Source: Candidatus Omnitrophota bacterium
GTDB taxonomy: Bacteria; Omnitrophota; Gorgyraeia; Gygaellales; JAQTUX01
Reading direction: 5' to 3'
NCBI GenBank assembly: GCA_028707125.1
Contig: JAQTUX010000001.1
Location: 863,923-927,922 of the forward strand
DNA: 64,000 nt
Shown here: positions 1 through 8,979 of the stretch, piece after piece
Position numbering within the stretch: the first letter of the stretch is position 1
Layout: the number at the start of each line of letters is the position of its first letter
Made by a program: the position numbers and the translations under genes
The notes under the pieces: model-generated
What the model saw: the letters and a program-made list of their open reading frames with translations, nothing else
Database searches by the model: none
What the model was told of the DNA's origin: nothing

Positions 1-346
1 GAGCCTGGAAAAGGCGCTTTCAGCCTTATCGGGTTTTACCGCCGCCGGAAGGAAGATCCTGGTTATGGGAGATATGCTTGAACTGGGCGAGGACAGGGAA
101 CATATACACAGGTCGCTTTGCGAAAAGATCAAAGGCGCCTGCGATGTGTTCATTTCCGTGGGAGACCTGTCAGGGCTGGTCGCCGAAGAGCTGAAAAAAG
201 ACGATTTTAATTGTGAGTCCATATTCATATGCGGTTCATCAAAGGATGCCAGGGACATCCTGTTTGAGTCGGTGAGGCCGAAGGCCGATGATGTGGTCCT
301 GATCAAGGGGTCTCGCCGGATGAGATTGGAAGATATCTTAACCTGA
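1..346 (+). CDS. murF: MurF C-terminal end (UDP-MurNAc-tripeptide--D-Ala-D-Ala ligase), partial
   Basis: The reading frame is open from base 2, so the gene starts upstream of the window and only about 114 C-terminal residues are visible. They match the third domain of Mur ligases: a strand ending KILVMGDMLELG, then the HIHRSLCEKI helix region, and near the end VLIKGSRRMRLEDIL, the usual close of MurF (K-G-S-R-x-M-x-x-E). MurF adds D-Ala-D-Ala to the UDP-MurNAc-tripeptide in the cytoplasm, the last soluble step of precursor synthesis. It is followed after 7 bases by mraY, which uses its product, so the two are surely co-transcribed. The assignment to MurF rather than MurE rests on the C-terminal motif and the mraY neighbour. 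Confidence 0.93.
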   Translation, partial: SLEKALSALSGFTAAGRKILVMGDMLELGEDREHIHRSLCEKIKGACDVFISVGDLSGLVAEELKKDDFNCESIFICGSSKDARDILFESVRPKADDVVLIKGSRRMRLEDILT

Positions 347-353
347 TCATATT

Positions 354-1439
354 ATGTTTTACTACCTGGCGCATTCGCTTCGCGATCTATTCTTCGGATT
401 TAACGTCTTCCGTTACATATCATTCCGTTCCATCGCCGCCGCGATATGCGCCTTCCTTGTATGCGTTATATTCGGGCCGGCCGTTATAAAGCGGCTGACT
501 AAATTCAACTGCCTGGAAAACGTGGATAACGCCCATTGCCCTCAACTTAATGCCTTTCACGAAGGCAAGAAAAACACTCCCGGGATGGGCGGCATACTGA
601 TCGTGTCTTCAATACTGATAACCAATCTTTTATGGTCGGATATCTTTAACAAGTACATCATCCTTTGCCTGTTGAGCCTCGTGTATCTGGGTATTGTCGG
701 TTTCATTGACGATTATATAAAGATAATAAAAAGGGACAAGAACGGCCTTTCGGGCAGAGTCAAGCTGGCGTTCCAGATCGTTCTCGGGCTGGGTGTGGGC
801 CTGGCGTTGTTCATTGAACCGGGAAGGACTGTCATGGATGTGCCGTTACTAAAAGGCCCCATATTGGACCTGGGGGTCTTTTATGTCCTGTTCGCTATAT
901 TGGTCATAAGCGGCACTTCCAACGCAGTTAATATAGCCGACGGCCTGGACGGCCTGGCAGCCGGAAGTATGATCATGGTTGCCGCGGCATACGGCATACT
1001 GAGTTATGTCACAGGCCACGCCAGGATCAGCGAATATCTGCTTATCCCTTTTGTGCCGGGAGCCGGTGAACTGACGGTGTTCTGCTCCAGCGTTTTCGGG
1101 GCTGTGCTGGGTTTTCTCTGGTTTAACTGTTATCCTGCGGCAGTATTTATGGGCGACGTGGGCTCGCTTTCCCTGGGCGGCGCGTTGGGCGTGGTGGCGC
1201 TGTCCATAAAGAAGGAGCTGTTGCTTGTAATAGTGGGCGGGATATTCGTGGTAGAGATCGTCTCGGTTATTTTACAGGTGGCTTCTTTTAAACTGAGAGG
1301 CAAGCGGCTGTTTAAGGTAGCGCCGCTTCATCATCACTTGCAGATGATCGGCTGGAAGGAGCCGAAGATAATCACCAGGTTCTGGATAGTTTCCATTATG
1401 TTGGCCCTCCTTACGCTGCTGACGTTAAAATTAAGATGA
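354..1439 (+). CDS. mraY: Phospho-N-acetylmuramoyl-pentapeptide transferase MraY
   Basis: This 361-residue polytopic membrane enzyme transfers phospho-MurNAc-pentapeptide to undecaprenyl phosphate, making lipid I at the inner face of the cytoplasmic membrane. Family motifs are complete: the aspartate pair in FIDDYIKI (about residue 120), the nucleotide-binding stretch NAVNIADGLDGLA (about 190-203), FMGDVGSLSLGG (about 264-275) and the histidine triad in APLHHHLQMIGW (HHH at 326-328). About ten hydrophobic segments are visible and the length is normal. The stop codon overlaps the start of murD by 4 bases, as is usual in dcw operons. Confidence 0.97.
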   Translation: MFYYLAHSLRDLFFGFNVFRYISFRSIAAAICAFLVCVIFGPAVIKRLTKFNCLENVDNAHCPQLNAFHEGKKNTPGMGGILIVSSILITNLLWSDIFNKYIILCLLSLVYLGIVGFIDDYIKIIKRDKNGLSGRVKLAFQIVLGLGVGLALFIEPGRTVMDVPLLKGPILDLGVFYVLFAILVISGTSNAVNIADGLDGLAAGSMIMVAAAYGILSYVTGHARISEYLLIPFVPGAGELTVFCSSVFGAVLGFLWFNCYPAAVFMGDVGSLSLGGALGVVALSIKKELLLVIVGGIFVVEIVSVILQVASFKLRGKRLFKVAPLHHHLQMIGWKEPKIITRFWIVSIMLALLTLLTLKLR

Positions 1440-2704
1440 AAGAATTCAAGGGTAAAAAGGCGGCTGTCCTGGGGGCGGGCCGTTCCGGGCTCGCGGCCGC
1501 GGCCCTGCTTAAAGACGCGGGGGCGGACGTGTTTGTCTCCGACCTGAGCGATTCCAGCAAGATCCTGGAGAGCGAGAGATTCCTTGCCGCCCGGGACATA
1601 GAATTTGAATTTGGAAAGCACTCCAAAGACAGGATAAAACAGAGCGGCCTTATTGTCATAAGCCCGGGCATAAGCGGGAACTCCGACATAGTGAAGTGGG
1701 CGGATGGCCTGAAAATACCCATCATAAGCGAGATCGAACTGGGTTATCTTTTTTGCAAGGGCAGGATCGTGGCGGTCACCGGCACCAACGGGAAGACCAC
1801 GGTAACCACCCTCATCGGGAAGGTGATCTCGGCTGCCGGCTATAAGTGTTTTACCTGCGGCAACATCGGCAGGCCGTTTTGCGCGGACGCGGGGCAGGCG
1901 AGAGAGGGGGATTTTATCTCTTTGGAGGTAAGCTCTTTTCAGCTTGAAAGGACCCAAAGTTTTAAGCCGCGTGTGGCGGTAATGCTCAACATCAGCCCCG
2001 ACCATATGGACAGATACCGCGATATTGATGAGTATTTTTCCGCGAAAAAGAAGATATACGCCAATCAGGGCAGCGACGATTTTCTTATACTCAATTACGA
2101 TGACCCGCTTTTGGCCGGCCTGGCAGGCGAGGCGCCTTCCAGGGCGATGTTTTTCAGAGACAAGTTGGAAGATTCCAAACACGGCGTAAAATTGAATCCC
2201 AATCACTTCGCGGTTATGGCCGCGGCCGAGGCGCTGGGCATACCTGAGAAGACCTGTATGGCGGTATTCAGGGAATTCAAAGGCGTGGAGCATCGCCTTG
2301 AAGCAGTGCGCACGATCAGAGATATATTATTCATCAACGACTCAAAGGCGACCAACGTGGATTCCGCGATCTGGGCATTGAAAAATTTGAGCCGGCCGGC
2401 GGTGATCATTGCCGGCGGCAGGGATAAAAATTGCCCGCTGGACCCGGTCTTGCCGCTGGTAAGGCAAAAGGTAAAGCATATGGTGCTGATCGGCGAGGCC
2501 ACGGATAAGTTCTATGATTTTTTTAAAGATACCGTCAGTATTGATAAAGCCGGCGATCTGGAAGGCGCGGTAAGGGCCGCCTATAAGAGGGCAGCGCCCG
2601 GCGACTGCGTCATCCTCAGCCCCATGTGCGCGAGTTTCGATATGTTTGATAACTATGAACATAGAGGGAGAGTATTTAAAGAGATAGTTAATAAATTGAC
2701 ATAG
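1436..2704 (+). CDS. murD: UDP-N-acetylmuramoylalanine--D-glutamate ligase MurD
   Basis: MurD (422 residues) joins D-glutamate to UDP-MurNAc-L-alanine with ATP in the cytoplasm. The N-terminal Rossmann-like domain begins KKAAVLGAGRSGLAAA, the central ATPase domain carries the P-loop VTGTNGKTTVTTLIG at about residues 113-127 and NISPDHMDRY near 185, and the C-terminal domain has HRLEAVR and NDSKATN, both typical of Mur ligases; FINDSKATNVDS is characteristic of MurD. It overlaps mraY by 4 bases. It is followed by a 156-bp low-complexity inverted repeat before ftsW, the only sizeable gap in this cluster. Confidence 0.96.
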   Translation: MKEFKGKKAAVLGAGRSGLAAAALLKDAGADVFVSDLSDSSKILESERFLAARDIEFEFGKHSKDRIKQSGLIVISPGISGNSDIVKWADGLKIPIISEIELGYLFCKGRIVAVTGTNGKTTVTTLIGKVISAAGYKCFTCGNIGRPFCADAGQAREGDFISLEVSSFQLERTQSFKPRVAVMLNISPDHMDRYRDIDEYFSAKKKIYANQGSDDFLILNYDDPLLAGLAGEAPSRAMFFRDKLEDSKHGVKLNPNHFAVMAAAEALGIPEKTCMAVFREFKGVEHRLEAVRTIRDILFINDSKATNVDSAIWALKNLSRPAVIIAGGRDKNCPLDPVLPLVRQKVKHMVLIGEATDKFYDFFKDTVSIDKAGDLEGAVRAAYKRAAPGDCVILSPMCASFDMFDNYEHRGRVFKEIVNKLT

Positions 2705-2708
2705 GGAA

Positions 2709-2857
2709 ATAAAACCCTAAACCCGAAACCCTAAACTCTAAATAAACCCAAATGTTAAAACCACAAACCCAAAACTTGATTATGGTTGCTGTTTGTAGTT
2801 TTGTGTTTTGAGTTTGTAGTTTGTTTAGTGTTTAGAGTTTAGTGTTTAGAGTTTAAG
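2709..2857. repeat. Low-complexity imperfect inverted repeat between murD and ftsW
   Basis: The whole murD-ftsW gap is an A/C-rich left arm made of words such as AAACCCTAAACCC and AAACTCTAAA, a short centre around 2775-2790, and a G/T-rich right arm (GTTTAGTGTTTAGAGTTT twice) that is roughly its reverse complement. It could fold into a long imperfect hairpin. A second element of the same design but different words sits at 41931-42064. No protein is apparent in it. It resembles telomere heptamers by eye, but only because of the period; see the rejected list. Confidence 0.8.
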
Positions 2858-2860
2858 AAT

Positions 2861-3949
2861 ATGAGGCGGACAAGGATAACATTATTCTGCGTGACGGTGG
2901 CCCTGATATGCCTGGGCCTGGTGATGATCTACAGCGCCAGTTCGATCTACGCCTGGGAAAACTACAAGGACAGCGCCTTTTTCCTGAAGAGGCAGCTGCT
3001 TTACGTCATCTTGGGGGCGATAGGCGGTTTTTTCACGCTTTCCTTTGATTACGCCCTCCTGCGCAAGGCGGCCAAGCCGCTGATGGTATTCTCAGTATTT
3101 CTGCTTTTACTTCTGCTCCTGCCGGGTATTTCCAGGGAGGTCTCAGGGGCAAGGCGCTGGTTCAGGTTAGGATTGATCGGTTTCCAGCCGTCGGAGCTGG
3201 CCATATTGACAATGATCATCTATGTTTCGGATTTCATCTCCCGCAAAAAGGGCATCGTCAGGGATTTCTATTCCGGGTTCCTTCCGCCGGTGATGGTTTT
3301 AGGTTTTGTCACGCTGCTTATATTCCTTCAGCCGGACTTCGGCACCGCGGTAGGGATGGGCACGGTCACGCTGATAATCATTTTCCTGGGCGGCGCGCGG
3401 CTGGCCCATCTCGGTTCAATACTCCTGGCGGCTTTCCCTTTCTTATACGTTCTGGTCTTCAGCGTTCCCTATCGCAGGGCGAGGATAATGTCGTTCCTTA
3501 ATCCCTGGCTTGACCCCAAGGGCAGCGGTTTCCAGATCATTCAATCGCAGATAGCGCTTGGTTCGGGCGGGCTTTTCGGAGTGGGGCTGGGCGAAGGCAA
3601 GCAGAAGCTGTTTTACCTGCCTGCCGCGCATACCGATTTTATATTCTCCATAATCGGAGAAGAACTGGGTTTTCTCGGCACAATGGCCGTGGTCATACTT
3701 TTTGTCACGTTGATATGGCAGGGCGTAAATATTGCCAGGAACTCTCCGGATCTATTCGGATGTTTATTGAGCGTGGGAGTGACATCAATGCTCGCCTTTA
3801 AGGCATTCATAAACATAGGCGTGTCTTGCGGTATCCTGCCTACCAAAGGGCTCCCCTTGCCGTTTATAAGTTACGGGGGCTCTTCCTTATTGTTTGATAT
3901 GATAGGCGTGGCTATTTTGCTTAATGTGGCAAAACACGCTGAGATATGA
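2861..3949 (+). CDS. ftsW: Septal SEDS peptidoglycan glycosyltransferase FtsW
   Basis: FtsW (362 residues) is a SEDS-family polymerase that works with a class B PBP at the division septum, in the inner membrane. About ten transmembrane segments are visible starting with LFCVTVALICLGLVMIYSAS. SEDS signatures are present: GFQPSELA (about residue 108), QPDFGTA (about 155), the GSGFQIIQSQIALGSGG loop (about 225), and the C-terminal LPLPFISYGGSSL. Placement between murD and murG marks it as ftsW rather than rodA; the rodA paralogue lies in the mre operon at 30226. It overlaps murG by 4 bases. Confidence 0.96.
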   Translation: MRRTRITLFCVTVALICLGLVMIYSASSIYAWENYKDSAFFLKRQLLYVILGAIGGFFTLSFDYALLRKAAKPLMVFSVFLLLLLLLPGISREVSGARRWFRLGLIGFQPSELAILTMIIYVSDFISRKKGIVRDFYSGFLPPVMVLGFVTLLIFLQPDFGTAVGMGTVTLIIIFLGGARLAHLGSILLAAFPFLYVLVFSVPYRRARIMSFLNPWLDPKGSGFQIIQSQIALGSGGLFGVGLGEGKQKLFYLPAAHTDFIFSIIGEELGFLGTMAVVILFVTLIWQGVNIARNSPDLFGCLLSVGVTSMLAFKAFINIGVSCGILPTKGLPLPFISYGGSSLLFDMIGVAILLNVAKHAEI

Positions 3950-5034
3950 AAATACTGATCGCCTGCGGCGCCAGCGGCGGCCACATATTTCCGGCGATAA
4001 GTTTCGCGGAGCGCCTGAAGGCAGAGAGGCCTCAAGCGCGGATATTGTTCGTTGTCTCAAAGACGGCGTTCGGCAGCGCGATCCCGGGCGGCTATGATAC
4101 CAGGGTCATTTCTGTTCTGCCGCCGGCGAGGTTCTTTTCCGCGCGTTTTTTCTGTTTTCTATTCTCGCTGGCCAGGGCATTCTTTGAAAGTATCTCCATC
4201 ATCCGTAAATTTGATCCCGTCTTAGTAGTGGGATTCGGCTGTTATTCCTGCGTCCCCGCGGTATTGGCGGCGGTTATTTTAAGGAAGAAGACATTGCTGC
4301 ACGAACAGAACGTTATTCCGGGAAGGGCGCTGCGCCTTCTGGCGCCGTTCGTGAACAAAATAGCGATAAGCTTTCAGGAGACGCGCGATAGATTCGGTTT
4401 CTTATATAGGAAAAAGATCGTATTGACCGGCAATCCTTTACGCGGGGAGCTGTTTGGGAAGAGCCGGGATGACGCCTTGAGTTTTTTCGGTTTTGATCCG
4501 GGGAAGAAGACGATCCTGGTAATGGGCGGCAGCCAGGGAAGCCGGAAGATCAACAAGGCCTTTATCAGCGCGGCGGCGCCGCTCAAGGATCATCTGTCCA
4601 TGCAGGTCATACATATTTGCGGCAGGGACGACAGGGAATATCTGGCGGGCGAGTACAAAAGATTAGGCGTAGATGCCCGCGTGTTTGATTTCCTGAAAGA
4701 TATGGGATACGCCTATTCTCTGGCAGACGCGGTGGTATCGCGCGCCGGGGCTATGGCGGTATCTGAGATCATCGGGCTGGGAAAACCATCCGTGCTTATA
4801 CCTTATCCGTTTGCCAGGGCCCATCAATCGGCGAATGCCGAGGTGCTTTCTTCGGCGGGCGCCGCCATTGTGATAAAAGATGTCGAGCTGAGCGCGGAAT
4901 ACCTGCGCGGCAGATTATTGCTTTTATTGCGCGAACAGGAAGAAATTGATAGAATAAAGCGGGGGTTATCGGGGTTGGCAGTGCTGGAGGCGGATAAATT
5001 GCTGGTTAACAGCGCGTTGGAGCTATCGCATTGA
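3946..5034 (+). CDS. murG: MurG, lipid I N-acetylglucosaminyltransferase
   Basis: MurG (362 residues) is the peripheral GT28 enzyme that adds GlcNAc to lipid I, giving lipid II. The N-terminal glycine-rich loop is GASGGHIFPA (residues 8-17), followed by LLHEQNVIPGRA, the inter-domain GGSQGSRKIN, and the C-terminal donor-binding region with VVSRAGAMAVSEIIGLGKP and PYPFARAHQSANAEVL. All are conserved family features and length is normal. It overlaps ftsW by 4 bases and its TGA overlaps the following ATG at 5034. Confidence 0.96.
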   Translation: MKILIACGASGGHIFPAISFAERLKAERPQARILFVVSKTAFGSAIPGGYDTRVISVLPPARFFSARFFCFLFSLARAFFESISIIRKFDPVLVVGFGCYSCVPAVLAAVILRKKTLLHEQNVIPGRALRLLAPFVNKIAISFQETRDRFGFLYRKKIVLTGNPLRGELFGKSRDDALSFFGFDPGKKTILVMGGSQGSRKINKAFISAAAPLKDHLSMQVIHICGRDDREYLAGEYKRLGVDARVFDFLKDMGYAYSLADAVVSRAGAMAVSEIIGLGKPSVLIPYPFARAHQSANAEVLSSAGAAIVIKDVELSAEYLRGRLLLLLREQEEIDRIKRGLSGLAVLEADKLLVNSALELSH

Positions 5035-5843
5035 TGGGCCTTATCAAGAGATGTTTGCTGCCGCTGGCAGTAATGATGTTTTGTGTTTTATCCTGCCGTG
5101 CTGAATCCGTAGCGGGAAAAGAATGGAAAGAGAAAAGGAGCGAGCATTTCATTGTCTATTATGATGAGTTCAACAGGGATTTCCTGGATAAGCTGATAAG
5201 GCAGGCAGAGCGCCTGTATACGAAGATCACCGATAATCTGGGATATATGCGTTATGATTACTGGACCTGGGACAACAGGGCGAAGTTTTATATTTATAAT
5301 GATAAAGACGGCTACGTGTCAGGCACGGGGCAGCCGCGCTGGTCTGAGGGCGCGGCAGATACCTACAACAAGATAATCACGACCTATTACGGCGCTTCAG
5401 ACATTTTTTTTAACAGCATCCTGCCTCATGAGTTGGGGCATCTTATGTTCAGGGAATTCGTCGGTTTCAAGGCCTCGGTCCCGCTCTGGTTTGAAGAGGG
5501 CGTGGCTGTGATGCAGGAGGTATTGATGGATGAGGTGAGGCGGCATTCGGCAAGAAGCAGGGTAAAGAACGCCTGGCGCAACAAGACGTTCATACCCCTG
5601 ACTATCCTTTCATCCATGTCCGTGAGGGATGAGGATGATGAGTCAAGGGTAGGTTTATTTTATGACGAAGCGCTGATGGCCGTGTATTTCCTGATGGATG
5701 AGTTCGGCAGGGAAAGGTTTGTGAGGTTGTGCAGGCGCATAAGGGACGGCGACGGCTTTGCCGAGGCGCTGGTCTCCGTGTATCGCATTAATTCACTTGA
5801 AGAGTTGAATGAACGATTTGTTGAATATATAAGCAATGAATAG
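5034..5843 (+). CDS. Secreted or lipid-anchored peptidase MA-like gluzincin metallopeptidase
   Basis: About 269 residues. A hydrophobic N-terminus (LLPLAVMMFCVLSC) is a signal sequence, and VLSC could be a lipobox, so the protein probably acts outside the inner membrane. The core shows a zinc-binding HELGH (about residues 132-136) and a downstream WFEEGVAV about 20 residues later that supplies the third, glutamate, ligand; this is the gluzincin / peptidase MA-like pattern. An N-terminal SEHFIVYYDE segment also recurs in that family. Its substrate is unknown. The ATG at 5034 overlaps the murG stop (TGATG) and is preferred to the TTG at 5031. Its 3' end overlaps murC by 8 bases, so it is a co-transcribed guest in the dcw cluster. 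Confidence 0.8.
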   Translation: MGLIKRCLLPLAVMMFCVLSCRAESVAGKEWKEKRSEHFIVYYDEFNRDFLDKLIRQAERLYTKITDNLGYMRYDYWTWDNRAKFYIYNDKDGYVSGTGQPRWSEGAADTYNKIITTYYGASDIFFNSILPHELGHLMFREFVGFKASVPLWFEEGVAVMQEVLMDEVRRHSARSRVKNAWRNKTFIPLTILSSMSVRDEDDESRVGLFYDEALMAVYFLMDEFGRERFVRLCRRIRDGDGFAEALVSVYRINSLEELNERFVEYISNE

Positions 5844-7215
5844 GCGCGTGCATTTCATAGGCATAGGCGGCATAGGCATGAGCGGGATCGCCAGCATACT
5901 GCTTAAAAAGGGCGAGAGCGTAAGCGGTTCCGACCTTAAGCTCAGCGCGGTAACCGATAAATTGAAGAAAGAGGGCGCCAGGGTCTCTCAGGGCCATTCC
6001 GCGGCTAACGTGGGATACGCCGACATAGTGGTCTATTCCTCGGCCATCAAGGAGGAGAATCCTGAATTAAAAGAGGCGCGCAGGCGCGGCATTGAGATAT
6101 ACAGCCGCGCGAGGATGCTGGCTGAGATAATGCTAGGTCATAAAGTCGTCACAGTGACCGGCGCGCACGGAAAGACCACCACCACATCCCTTATCTCGCA
6201 CCTTTTGCAATACGCGGGATTATCGCCGACGGTGGCGGTGGGAGGCATACTGGCCAACATAGAAGATAACGCTTCCTTCGGCAACGGCTCGTTTTTTGTG
6301 GCTGAGGCGGACGAATCAGACGGCTCTTTCCTCTGTTATTCGCCGGATTATTCCGTGATAACCAACCTGGATTTTGAGCATATGGATTTCTATGGGACAG
6401 AGGAAAAACTCTTTGCCGCGTTCAGCGAGTTCATAAACAAGACCCGCGACAACGGCATTATCTTTGCCTGCGGCGACGACCGCAATTTAAGGCAGATGCT
6501 GGCAAAGAGCGGCAAAAAGAGCGTCCTGTTCGGCCTGGATGGGAATACGGATGTATATGCCGGGGATATTGTCCTGAACGGTTTTTCCTCGGAATTTGAC
6601 TGTTACGCTAAAGGCGCTTTCCTGGGAAGGTTCCATCTGCCTTTGGCGGGAAGGCACAATGTCTCAAACGCCCTGGCTGTAATAGCGGTAGGCAGCGAGG
6701 CCGGCGTAAAGGCCGATGTGATGAAAGAGGCCATGGCCTGTTTTCGCGGCATAGGCAGGAGGTTTCAGGTGAGGGCGGAATTAAAAGATGAGCGGATAAT
6801 CGTAGTGGAAGATTACGGCCATCACCCCACTGAAATAAAGCGGACGCTGGAGGCGGTTAAGTCCTGCAAGTATGACAGGATAATCTGCGCCTTTCAGCCG
6901 CACAGGTACACGAGGACGCGGCTGTTGATGGACGAGTTTACGAAATGCTTTGACGCGGCAGACCACCTGATACTTACCGATATTTACGCGGCGTCGGAGC
7001 AGCCGATTGAAGGCATTGATTCGCGGGTCTTATATAGAAATATACAGAGCAGGTTGGGCGGCAGGGTGGAATTCGCGCGCAAGGCAGAGATATCCGCGCG
7101 GATCGAGCGGATCTTGCGGCCCGGAGATTTTGTTATTATACTCGGCGCCGGAGATATCACAGAGGTATGCGATGAATTGGTGGAAAGGATTGGAAGGAAG
7201 GCTGAGGTTAGATGA
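5836..7215 (+). CDS. murC: UDP-N-acetylmuramate--L-alanine ligase MurC
   Basis: MurC (459 residues) starts pentapeptide assembly by adding L-alanine to UDP-MurNAc. The N-terminus has the Rossmann motif HFIGIGGIGMSGIA, the P-loop VTGAHGKTTTTSL lies at about residues 106-118, EADESDGSF follows, and the C-terminal domain contains EDYGHHPTEIKRTL and FQPHRYTRT, both diagnostic of MurC. Length is typical. The start overlaps the peptidase gene by 8 bases and the end overlaps the murB start by 44 bases. Confidence 0.96.
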   Translation: MNRRVHFIGIGGIGMSGIASILLKKGESVSGSDLKLSAVTDKLKKEGARVSQGHSAANVGYADIVVYSSAIKEENPELKEARRRGIEIYSRARMLAEIMLGHKVVTVTGAHGKTTTTSLISHLLQYAGLSPTVAVGGILANIEDNASFGNGSFFVAEADESDGSFLCYSPDYSVITNLDFEHMDFYGTEEKLFAAFSEFINKTRDNGIIFACGDDRNLRQMLAKSGKKSVLFGLDGNTDVYAGDIVLNGFSSEFDCYAKGAFLGRFHLPLAGRHNVSNALAVIAVGSEAGVKADVMKEAMACFRGIGRRFQVRAELKDERIIVVEDYGHHPTEIKRTLEAVKSCKYDRIICAFQPHRYTRTRLLMDEFTKCFDAADHLILTDIYAASEQPIEGIDSRVLYRNIQSRLGGRVEFARKAEISARIERILRPGDFVIILGAGDITEVCDELVERIGRKAEVR

Positions 7216-8059
7216 GCCGCTGCGGCGCCACAGCAGTTTTCGCATAGGCGGCAAAGCGCGCTTCTGGTATGAGCCGAAGGATATAGAGGGCTTGAGAGAG
7301 GCGCTTAGGCGGATCAAACAACATTCCATAAAAGCTGCCATAATCGGCGCCGGCAGCAATATCTTATTTGATGATAGTGGATTTAAAGGGGCCTGCCTGC
7401 GGCTTTGCTCGCCGGGATTCAGCGCGATCAGTAAGGCGGGAAGCAGTTCTATTGTCTGCGGCGCTGGCGCGATGCTCAAGGATATCGTGAGTTTTGCCGG
7501 GAGCCATAATATGGGCGGGGCAGAGTTCCTGGCAGGCATACCCGGGACCCTGGGCGGCGCTATTATCATGAACGCGGGAGTAGAGAGCAGGAACATTTCC
7601 GATCTGGTCTCTGAAGTCGATCTTATGGATTATTCAGGCCGCGTCAGGGCGGTCAAGAAAGAAAACATCGCTTTCGCTTACCGGCGCTCTCGCCTGGGCA
7701 GGTATATAGTGCTTGGGGCTAAATTAAGGCTTTTCGCGCGCGAAGGGGAGTTGATCGGCAGGGATGTCAGGCGCATCATTGACAGGAGGCTCAAGACGCA
7801 GGACTACAGCCATCCCAGCGCCGGGTGCGTATTCAAGAACCCTCCTTCTGATTCAGCCGGCCGGCTCATAGATATCTGCGGCCTTAAAGGAGAAAGGGTC
7901 GGCGGGGCAGAGGTTTCCAGCCGCCACGCCAATTTTATAATAAACAGGGGCAGGGCCAGATCGCGGGACGTTATACGGCTGATGAATATAATAAAAGGCA
8001 GGGTAAAGGACGAGTTCGGGATATGCTTAGAGCCGGAAATAAAGATATTGGGAAATTAA
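7172..8059 (+). CDS. murB: UDP-N-acetylenolpyruvoylglucosamine reductase MurB
   Basis: MurB is the FAD/NADPH enzyme that reduces UDP-GlcNAc-enolpyruvate to UDP-MurNAc. The open frame reaches back to 7007, but the family N-terminus (HSSFRIGGKARFWYEP) begins soon after the ATG at 7172, giving 295 residues; the upstream part is only murC read in another frame. The FAD region contains IIGAGSNILFDDSGF and GAEFLAGIPGTLGGAIIMNA. The segment HPSAGCVFKNP is where the proton-donating serine sits in the E. coli enzyme; here that position is cysteine. The C-terminal ISSRHANFI-type motif appears as VSSRHANFIIN. It overlaps ddl by 37 bases. Confidence 0.94.
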   Translation: MNWWKGLEGRLRLDEPLRRHSSFRIGGKARFWYEPKDIEGLREALRRIKQHSIKAAIIGAGSNILFDDSGFKGACLRLCSPGFSAISKAGSSSIVCGAGAMLKDIVSFAGSHNMGGAEFLAGIPGTLGGAIIMNAGVESRNISDLVSEVDLMDYSGRVRAVKKENIAFAYRRSRLGRYIVLGAKLRLFAREGELIGRDVRRIIDRRLKTQDYSHPSAGCVFKNPPSDSAGRLIDICGLKGERVGGAEVSSRHANFIINRGRARSRDVIRLMNIIKGRVKDEFGICLEPEIKILGN

Positions 8060-8979
8060 AGAAAGCTAATGTAGGCATTTTGATGGGAGGGGTCTCTTCT
8101 GAGAGAGAGATATCTCTTAAGTCCGGCGCAGCCGTGGCTGCCTGCCTGCGCGAGGCGGGATTCAACATAAAAGAGATAGATATTGCTACGGATAGGCCGG
8201 CTGATATAAAGCGGCTGCTGCGGGAGTCAGGGATCGGCCTCGCCTTTATCGCGCTGCACGGCCGGCTGGGAGAAGATGGGAAGATCCAGAAGATACTCGG
8301 CGATCTGGGCATTGTTTATACCGGCTCTTCTCCGCGCGCCAGCGATCTTGCCCTGGATAAGGTATCTTCAAGGGTGCTGTTTGAAAAAGGCGGTTTGCAT
8401 ACGCCGCGGTATAGCATTTTGAACAAAAAACGTTCGTTGGATGATCTGCCTGATATTTCCTTTCCGGTTGTGGTAAAGCCGCCGCGCGAGGGCTCCAGCA
8501 TAGGCCTGTCAATAGTTGATTCGCCTGGCGGCCTGAAACAGGCGTTGTCCCGCGCGTTTGAATATGACAGCAGGGCGATCGTGGAGGAATATATACGGGG
8601 GCGCGAAGTGACCGTGGGTATCCTGGCGGATAATGCCCTGCCTGTCATAGAGATCTTCCCCAAAAGAAGGTTCTTTGATTATAGCGCGAAATATAAGAAG
8701 GGGTTCACCGAATATATAGTGCCGGCAAAATTAAAGAAGAGCGAATCCTCTGCCTGTAAGGACGCGGCCTTGAAGGCGCACCGGCTGCTGGGCTGCGACA
8801 GTTTTTCCCGGGTGGACATCATTCTTTCCCAGGGCGGCAGGCCGTATGTGCTGGAGGTTAACACCATACCGGGCTTTACCGCGTCCAGCCTGCTGCCGAA
8901 GGCGGCGGCTTCTATTGGGTTGACTTTTTCTGATTTATGTATAGAATTGTTAAGGTTGGCTTATGAAAAAGAAAAATAA
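8023..8979 (+). CDS. ddl: D-alanine--D-alanine ligase
   Basis: Ddl (318 residues) is an ATP-grasp enzyme making the D-Ala-D-Ala dipeptide that MurF attaches. Visible motifs: VGILMGGVSSEREISL near the N-terminus, FIALHGRLGEDG, VVKPPREGSSIGLS for ATP binding, EEYIRGREVTVGIL, and the metal-binding close RVDIILSQ...YVLEVNTIPGFT. The only reasonable start in frame is the ATG at 8023, inside the murB end, giving a slightly extended N-terminus of about 15 residues before the conserved strand. Its end overlaps ftsQ by 17 bases. Confidence 0.95.
   Translation: MLRAGNKDIGKLKKANVGILMGGVSSEREISLKSGAAVAACLREAGFNIKEIDIATDRPADIKRLLRESGIGLAFIALHGRLGEDGKIQKILGDLGIVYTGSSPRASDLALDKVSSRVLFEKGGLHTPRYSILNKKRSLDDLPDISFPVVVKPPREGSSIGLSIVDSPGGLKQALSRAFEYDSRAIVEEYIRGREVTVGILADNALPVIEIFPKRRFFDYSAKYKKGFTEYIVPAKLKKSESSACKDAALKAHRLLGCDSFSRVDIILSQGGRPYVLEVNTIPGFTASSLLPKAAASIGLTFSDLCIELLRLAYEKEK

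Noticed and set aside
1334-2293. 319-residue minus-strand open frame across mraY and murD
   Set aside because: It lies antisense to two complete, motif-bearing genes and has no recognisable domain or ribosome site; it is a shadow frame caused by high GC at third positions.
2709-2857. Telomere-like CCCTAAA repeats
   Set aside because: The words are imperfect, short in number and form an internal inverted repeat between two dcw genes, so this is not a chromosome end or eukaryotic contamination.
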